64,000 nt of DNA from Tenodera sinensis (taxonomy: Eukaryota; Arthropoda; Insecta; Mantodea; Mantidae): positions 36,655,805 to 36,719,804 of the forward strand of contig CM060961.1 of assembly GCA_030765045.1 (NCBI GenBank), read 5' to 3'. How positions within the stretch are numbered: the first letter of the stretch is position 1; each line of letters opens with the position of its first letter. The translations under genes and the position numbers were made by a program. Under the pieces are notes generated by a model that did no database searches, was not told the origin of the DNA, and saw only the letters and a program-made list of their open reading frames with translations. Of the stretch, positions 57,485 through 64,000 are shown piece by piece.

Positions 57485-57746
57485 ATTATGTAAAATAACT
57501 GAAAGGCGAGCCGAAGCATCGCAAACATACTAGAATAAAAATATTCTAGGAGCGGCACGACTCACCGACAAATGCGCATCCACGCAACCTCATTCCTAAG
57601 CCACACACATGTTCTGGCAGAGGCCCTTGCCTCGGAAATTATTCAGGAGCTGTCCCCTGCCCACGCAGGAAAACAGCGGGAAAGTGTATATAAGAAGTGT
57701 AGATAGTGCAGTGCGCTGGGACGCATATTTCTGGTGTGCCCAGTGA

Positions 57747-57805
<59 letters not shown>

Positions 57806-58075
57806 TGAGTGCGCGCGTGAATGTATGCGTGTATATAATTGTAAATATGTACATATATATAAACCAAAAAACTGAACAGAACTTAAAGGACATAAGAAAA
57901 CTATTCTCGGTGGCCGATAGACGGTCACCGTATGGGTTTTTGCAAAAACCGAAAACTATAATTAGTTATAAGTAAGCAAATTGTATATAAATGTCAAATA
58001 TAGCCTGTAAGCTGGGCCCTATGTACCGGCACCAGGCCAGTACTTTATAATAAACAAACTGAAACTGAACTGAAA
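57485..58075 (+). mobile_element. Non-LTR retrotransposon 3' UTR, second copy
   Basis: Homologous to the 3' UTR at 27700-27957 from GAGCCGAAGCATCG onward, but here the full 3' end remains. After the GT tract (57749-57799) the sequence runs to TTTATAATAAACAAACTG with a polyadenylation-like AATAAA, then a (TGAAAC)-type tail. It is extremely 5'-truncated, starting after the coding region. Confidence 0.8.
57749..57799 (+). repeat. (GT)n microsatellite within LINE 3' UTR
   Basis: About 25 GT units at the same position where the other LINE copy has a (CA/GT) run, so the seed repeat belongs to the element. Confidence 0.95.
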
Positions 58076-58247
58076 ACCGAAATGTTTCCCCCAAGCAGAG
58101 AGAGGGCGACCAGGCGACCCTGGCGGCCGGGGTGGTAAATTCCAAGAGAGGCCAGGGAAGGGTTTCCAGAGCGAAAGAGCTGAAAGGATGCAGTTATCCA
58201 CTGAAAAGGGCAACAATGACCCATTCTTGAAAGGAGGAATAGAAGGA
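58076..58247 (+). other. Possible second LINE 3' end leading into AAT tract
   Basis: A GC-richer stretch (GACCCTGGCGGCCGGGG, CAGGGAAGGGTTTCC) placed directly before the AAT tract. Such an arrangement is known for I-type LINE tails. No coding part present. Confidence 0.35.
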
Positions 58248-58421
<174 letters not shown>

Positions 58422-58425
58422 ACAA

Positions 58426-60039
58426 CAATAACCATTCAAAATAAACGAAGAAATGCCAATAAAATATTACGTGCCCTCATGCTTGCACTTCACAATCTGC
58501 AATTCAAATGTTAGACAATAGCACCATATACAGCAGTGAATTTATTCCCTGGAAAATGAAGATCCTGTAAGTAAAATGAGACGTTTCCGGCTGTTCTTAC
58601 TGTTATTCTGTATATTACCACACGCTAGTCCAGCTACCTCTCGCTGTACGTCTGCTGAAAGGCGGAAACGCCACTGCCCTGTCTTGCGCCGTGGAGTTCG
58701 ACAACTTGTTTAACGCACAAAGGGTTATCTACTTTCGGCAGCGCCGGCTCTGGTGGGCCACCTGGTATATTTACATAATTAGAATATATACAACTTTTGT
58801 GCTCTATATATTACGAGGAAAAAAATAGGTTTTCACCTAAAATCCGAGGTCTACTGATGGGTATGCGTAAGCGTTGTATCAGAAATTGTTAAGTCTGAGC
58901 AATTTTCGTTTTGGTTTTGTGTGGATTAAGTTCGACCTCTCGTATGAACTTTACTTTCTGATCTAGTGTGTACCATTTCCTTTTTCTGTTCTCCGTGGCT
59001 AATTATAAGCAATTGATAACTGAAAGACAAAACCGGTGTTCAACAGTAAACACCTGGTACTGAAAATACTTGTTTAGTTCTCTTTGGTTACTACGACATT
59101 GTAATTTCTTTAACGATAGCGAATGCCATATGCTCATTGTAATTACGTAAAACTCAGTTGTATTTCACTGAAATTTAATACGTATAACTGCGAATTATAT
59201 ATAAATGCATTATGTATAAACAAGATTTTATTAACACGTTTCTAAATTAAAACAGAAAATGGTATACAAACCAATCGGCACAAATGACGTCACTTTGGTT
59301 CTAGCACCTATTCAAGTGCATTTCTGAACGAGCTCTTTTGAGACATCGTAGCTTCTAAATTCAGCCCGCTCTGTTGCAGCATTAAACCGTGTCCATCCCT
59401 TATAGTAGAAAGAATAAATCTTGAGCCAGTGCGCTGGGCAAGATAGCACAGCAGCTGCCATTGAAACTGACAAGAAAGCTTTCTGAACATGCACGCAGAG
59501 ATATCGCTGTTTGCATGTTTGAAGTGACAATAAAAATACGGGAATAAAATGCGACAACACCGATGATGTTTTTGTTTTCTAAAGGAAAAGCGCTGCAGGC
59601 CTTGTAAGGGACTGCTGGCTGTTTAATCTGCAAGCATTCAAAATATCTGGAGATTTATCTTTAAATATCAGTGGGGAGGAAAAACCGCTTGCTTTTGTTC
59701 CTGGCTTGCTGGGGTGTTAAATTGACATTTTATGGCTGTGCAAACGTTTTTATAGCGGTTTTGCGTAATATACTAGACCGTGTGTTAAATCAACACAAGT
59801 GTTTCCGGGAAAAAGGGAGTTAGGACTTTTTCCCAGGACTGTTTCGCCTGCTTTCCTAATCACGAGTTAAGGCCATGCTCTCCTGCCTTGTTTGTTGCCT
59901 CTTTCCGCTTCACCTGATCAAAAAATAAGAACCAACCCGCCATACGTCAAAAGCTTTATAAAATATTTTGCCTGTTGCTGTACAACTGTTTTCATGGCCT
60001 TCTGTAAACTAAAAACAAACGTATGTTACTCTAACTGTC

Positions 60040-60043
<4 letters not shown>
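58426..60043. other. No gene seen
   Basis: AT-rich with a mildly GC-richer region at 58620-58760. Overlapping frames at 59308-59633 are not recognised. Confidence 0.45.

Positions 60044-60075
<32 letters not shown>
60044..60075 (+). repeat. Poly-A run (A32)
   Basis: Uninterrupted 32-A run directly abutting the right end of a reversed hairpin-end repeat. Confidence 0.95.
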
Positions 60076-60079
<4 letters not shown>

Positions 60080-60535
60080 TACACTCACATGACATTCTCT
60101 ACTCTTGTACTATTCTTACAAACTCTTGTTCCTGGAGGCTAAGATATAAAAAAGTGAATAACGATCTTCCATTTGAGAGAAGCTTAAGTTTTGCAAAAAT
60201 CACACAAATAAGAAGCAATATATACGACATGGTTCACTCTATAAAAAATTAATTTGGTCATAGATTGTGTGTTTTAACGACACCTACATTTCTTGTATAT
60301 TTAGATTCCGTCTATTTCTTGCGGCTTACGAGTTATACAAATATCTTAAACATATGGCAGTTTAATAAAAATCCTTATGGCCATTTCGAGAAAATAAAAT
60401 TTTCGAAACATTTTCCATGTGGAGGGTATTCTAAGGTGATTGAATTTTCTTCAAATCTTCGTGTCGTGATTTTTACCCGATTTTTCGTTTTTTAGCTATG
60501 CCGTTCATGGTCACACACACGCAAATAGGTATTTA
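60076..60535 (-). mobile_element. Hairpin-end repeat, right-half copy
   Basis: Starts CTCTTACACTCACATGAC then TTCTCTACTCTTG, and continues in reverse through TTTCTTGCGGCTTACGAG and the AAATTTTCGAAACATTTTCC region. It ends near CGTTTTTTAGCTATGCC without the left terminus. Confidence 0.75.
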
Positions 60536-60879
60536 GAAACTTATTGCAGACGAACAAGCGCTCTTATCTATCTCACAAAATGGTTTACAAAAAACCCTAC
60601 ATATATTAAATAACAATGTTCATCAATATAGTTTAACAATATCTGTAAGTTTTAGCCTTCAATGGCCCAAATATCATAAGGACAAAACTCATATTAGAAA
60701 AAAGTCCGTTCAACAAATCAATTTAATTATCTTCGTTGCAATATATCTAATTTTTAAAAAAAGATTAAATGGATAGTAAATTTAAGAGTGTATGTGGCAA
60801 AGTAAAGAGATCCTTAAAAATACGAGAAGTGACATTAAATTAATTTTTATAAAGTAATGACTGTTTCTATAGTAATATA
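60536..60879. other. No gene seen
   Basis: AT-rich spacer. Confidence 0.4.
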
Positions 60880-61155
60880 TGTCAGCGAATTTTGAACATT
60901 AATTAAAGAAGAACAAATGATTAAACCAGCTGAAATGAAGTTTTTAAGGCACGTTGCAGGATGTAATCTTCCAGATAAAAACAAATTGAAGACATTTGAA
61001 ATGAACTGAGTACCTTTAAGTTAACAGACAGGATAAAAAATATAGAAATATTTGGAAGGAACATGTAATTATAATGAAAGATACCTGCATCCCGACATTA
61101 CTTTAGATTACAGACCATTGGGTAAAAGAAATATTGGTACACCAAGAAAAAGTAG
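60880..61155 (+). pseudogene. Non-LTR retrotransposon pol C-terminal relic
   Basis: Contains KEEQMIKPAEMKFLRHVAGC, then a frame change, IRN-like and LTDRIKN-like segments, ending near DYRPLGKRNIGTPRKS. This is the C-terminal tail widely seen in arthropod LINE-derived proteins (GRRNLGRPRKRW pattern). A stop and frameshifts break it. It is not related in sequence to the Jockey-type RT at 27958. Confidence 0.75.
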
Positions 61156-61704
61156 ATAGATACAACACTTTTAATTAAATTCTATGAGGTATCGGAATGA
61201 TTCTTGATGTCTTAAACCGTAAAATGTTGATTTCTTTTTCTATATTCTAAAGCTTAATATTACAGTTAATTAGAGGATAAAGTAACTCAAATAGAGCAAG
61301 GTTTTAATATACAACAGTGTAATTTTAGTAAAGATTAATTGTCATAATAGAGTTGATGCTTACCAAGATAGAGAAATTCTGTTTTTAAACATACGGCGGT
61401 ATAAATTGTCTCATAGTGTTGATATTTTAATGCAGAGATTCATATATAGAATATTTCTCTATTTTAAGAACAGTAGCCTTTTAAACTGCATTTGTGATAA
61501 TAACTTTTCAGTTCATTATTTTTCAAACATATTTCACAACTACATCATGTATTGAAAGTTGGTTATTAACATACTTATATTCTGCACAGTATTATTTCAG
61601 TATAGTATATTTTTACCATTGTTATTATAGTTATATTTTGGAAATAACTTGCCTGTTTTATCTTCTCGAAAAGCTAAACTATATCACCAGGAAATGGTTT
61701 AGAA
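61156..61704. other. No gene seen
   Basis: Very AT-rich. Confidence 0.45.
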
Positions 61705-61975
61705 AAATTTAATGTGTTGCACTCACATGACTTTCTCTACTCTTGTGCTAACTATTCTTACAAACTCTTATCCCTCTATCTTCTTCATGTTGCTTATTTA
61801 CTTGTAAATGCAAGGGGAATATAGGAATATAGTGGGCTTTGAGGGATAGACAAATCTTTTAAAGCTGGTCGCTTTATGCAGGCTTTGAAATTTCGTTCTC
61901 TTACCGGCTAAGACATAAAAAAGTGACTAACGAACTTCCATTTGAGATAATTATAAGCATTGCAAAACATTACTT
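61705..61975 (-). mobile_element. Hairpin-end repeat, right-end fragment
   Basis: AATGTGTTGCACTCACATGA and CTTTCTCTACTCTTGTGC mark an intact right end, followed in reverse by the AGGAATATAGTGGGC and AAGACATAAAAAAGTGAC regions. Confidence 0.8.
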
Positions 61976-62895
61976 ATTTACAACCAATGAAAGGCTCGAA
62001 GTGTATATTACGAAACTACTATGAAACTATTTTTCCCATAATTAAATCGCAATTACAGCCACACTAATAACTTCTCATCTGTTTGCAAACGAGACACACC
62101 TTTGTCCCGTTACGTAGAAAATATTTCCTCTCTGGAGGAAAAGCTATTTCCGTTTGAGCGTACAGCAGATTGAATTAATATAGCGTGTATTGGCATAGTT
62201 TACTACTTCATCTAATGTGCTAAATTAAATATCTAACGTTGTTCATTATATTGTACTTAAAGGAAGGAATCCATTCCCACAAGCCGTATTTATTCTTCTG
62301 TAGCGGAGGTCACGAGTAAAGGAAATAGCATGCCTTGCATTCCTGGAATTTCACAGCAGTCTATCTACGTCAGTGCAAAGTCTCAAACAACTGAACGGTG
62401 TGAACATGGCTTCCGCTTGCCACAAAACAAATACCACACACAAGAGACTTGATTAGCTTCAAATGGGCCCGTAATAGAAATCATTTTTGGTATGAGCCTT
62501 TCTATTAAAAATTGGCGTATATTTTATTTTATATAACCTTCCAGTTGATTCCTTCAAAGCAGTATGTTTTCAAGAACACAATTTTTGGTCAATATTTCTT
62601 TTTTGAGGACTAAAACCAGTAACATTATTGACATTTTGTAGTGCATATGGGTGGTTAATCGCAGAATGTGTCACCTGCTATTTGTTTTAGGAACACGTGA
62701 CGCATATCCTGGAGTAGAGCGAATCGTCATTGTTCCTAGAAAAAAGAAGTTGGAATCGTGCTTAAAATATTATTTATGTAATCCTAGCACTAAGACGGCT
62801 TATTATGATTGCATCAGCTATGTAACAAAACAGCGATAACTTCAGTGCCACAACATAATTTTCTCAGTGTGCCTGCAAGAAAACCTGTAATCTGT
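61976..62895. other. No gene seen
   Basis: AT-rich; nothing recognised. The 62-codon frame at 62651-62839 has no family motif. Confidence 0.45.
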
Positions 62896-63400
62896 TTAGT
62901 TTCTCTACTTACTATATGTAGTAAAGAAATTGAAAGGGTATTTTTTAGGAAAATGTCTGTGTGTGCCTGTGTGCGAGAGAGAGTGACAGAAAGAGAGAGC
63001 TGCCTGTGAACAGCATAATTCAGAAACGAAAAGTTGCTGAAACATCAAACTGCTGCTTAAGTTCCGTGTCTTCCACGGATACGACACGAAAATTATCAAG
63101 AGAATCCCCAAACTACCATAGACATGAAAAAAATGCAAAAACATGTCTTTCTAAAAAATGGCTAACAATATTGATAAAAATACTATATGTTAAAGGCACT
63201 TTAATGACAAATGAAACGCGTATCTTAAATTTTTTGGGAATGTCCTCTGATGTCCTCTTCATTCTCGATGACTTTTGCATAACAACATTAAAAATGTAGA
63301 TGTCATTTAAGTGTACAATTTATGTCAAATATTTTTTTATGGAGTTAACCATTTTCGAGGTATTTCTTTTTGTTGATTTGAATTTTCGAATACCTATACT
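62896..63400 (+). mobile_element. Hairpin-end repeat, left and middle part
   Basis: Left hairpin TTTCTCTACTTACTATATG, then GTAGTAAAGAAATTG; GT-rich run; CAGAAACGAAAAGTTGC; ACGACACGAAAATTATC and TGACTTTTGCATAAC. The right end is not present. Confidence 0.75.
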
Positions 63401-63744
63401 TTTCCCAAATGGGAAGGGATTCTTTGTTTATGGCCTTTCCTTGCATCCTGGAGAAGCTGTCGATCTTGACTTTTTGAGCTCTTTTTCCCTTGCCAGTGGA
63501 TTAATGGTTTCTAATGCACAACGATTTATTTTCCATCATTGCTCTTTTGCTCCATTTCCTTGTCAAATGTCAGATGTGCTTACAGGTTTGTGACATATGG
63601 CGGTACCAGACCGATGATGCGGATGGCTGCTAAATTAACGTCCTCCAACATTGTGTCATAGCTGCAGTAGAGGAGTGAGTGTGTGGAGTTTAAGGGCCTG
63701 TTGACAACGAGGTTATTGGGGCTCCAGTAGCGGAGGGCCCTTAC
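63401..63744. other. No gene seen
   Basis: The frame 63300-63593 shows no known domain. TTTAAGGGCC-T/C-GT occurs here and near 22840 but is too short to call. Confidence 0.4.
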
Positions 63745-63949
63745 CCGTATTCATCAGATGTTCACTGAAGAAAGGACTGTGAGCAAAAACTTATGGCCAC
63801 TGCTACCACCAGATTTGTGGACATGTGAGTTTTATTTATGGGGGTACTTGAAGGGAAAATTTTTCGAGCATACTATTGATAATCTCAAGGATAACATCAT
63901 GAATTGTATCTGCAGCATCACCCATGAGGAATTGACACTGTTTTCATGA
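63745..63949 (+). pseudogene. DDE transposase catalytic C-terminal relic
   Basis: LWPLLPPDLWTCEFYLWGYL matches the transposase block usually written W-P-P-R-S-P-D-L-T-x-x-D-F-F-L-W-G-Y, with the acidic catalytic position preserved in PPDL. It is followed by a helix IDNLKDNIMNCICSITHEEL. The frame is open to its stop at 63949. Upstream catalytic residues are absent and Arg-Ser of the motif is lost, so it is inactive. Same transposase type as 17290, 17500 and 56232. Confidence 0.75.
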
Positions 63950-64000
63950 ACCTCTTAAGAGTGCACAGAAGTGTCTAGATGTAGATGGAGGGCACTTCCA

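Overview
The window looks like intergenic or intronic DNA from an invertebrate animal, most plausibly an arthropod and perhaps an insect. It is AT-rich and full of microsatellites, tRNA-derived SINE-like units, and relics of mariner/DDE, PIF-Harbinger, Penelope-like and non-LTR elements. I found no convincing host protein-coding gene. The species is not determined.

Layout. From 1 to 10 kb: a 440-bp pure (AAT)n tract, two copies of a NotI-containing repeat (940-1140, 8270-8475), a 29-bp-arm hairpin (4225-4302) and the first copy of a 530-bp repeat (9653-10182). From 10 to 26 kb: tandem and scattered copies of an ~850-bp family that I call the hairpin-end repeat. It has about 20 full or partial copies in the window, totalling roughly 8 kb. 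Two mariner/DDE transposase relic loci and tRNA-like SINEs lie between them. From 26 to 33 kb: a solo LTR (26709-27242), a 5'-truncated non-LTR retrotransposon reverse transcriptase (27700-28926, minus), a 1.9-kb terminal-inverted-repeat element with a 7-bp target duplication (29210-31108), and a 250-bp direct duplication.

The standout is 34339-36937 on the minus strand. It is a 2.6-kb LTR element with two 194-bp LTRs that look identical, a primer-binding site complementary to 22 nt of a leucine tRNA 3' end, and a purine-rich tract before the 3' LTR. A single 710-codon open reading frame almost fills the interior. It joins a gag-like coiled-coil segment with a 110-residue duplication, a decayed retroviral-type protease (Asp-Thr-Gly changed to Asn-Thr-Ser), a basic linker, and 99 uninterrupted Gly-X-Y collagen triplets. 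Reverse transcriptase, RNase H and integrase are absent. This looks like a young, non-autonomous LTR retrotransposon that has captured part of a host fibrillar-type collagen message, analogous to host gene transduction by retroviruses.

From 37 to 64 kb: a polypurine tract, a 330-bp SINE, more hairpin-end repeats, a HARBI1-like first-exon fragment with a splice donor (46747-46992), a Penelope-like GIY-YIG relic (53215-53640), a LINE 3' UTR with an embedded GT microsatellite (57485-58075), another LINE tail (60880-61155) and a DDE transposase C-terminus (63745-63949). Except for the collagen element, nearly everything here is inactive, so the genes do not form a pathway.
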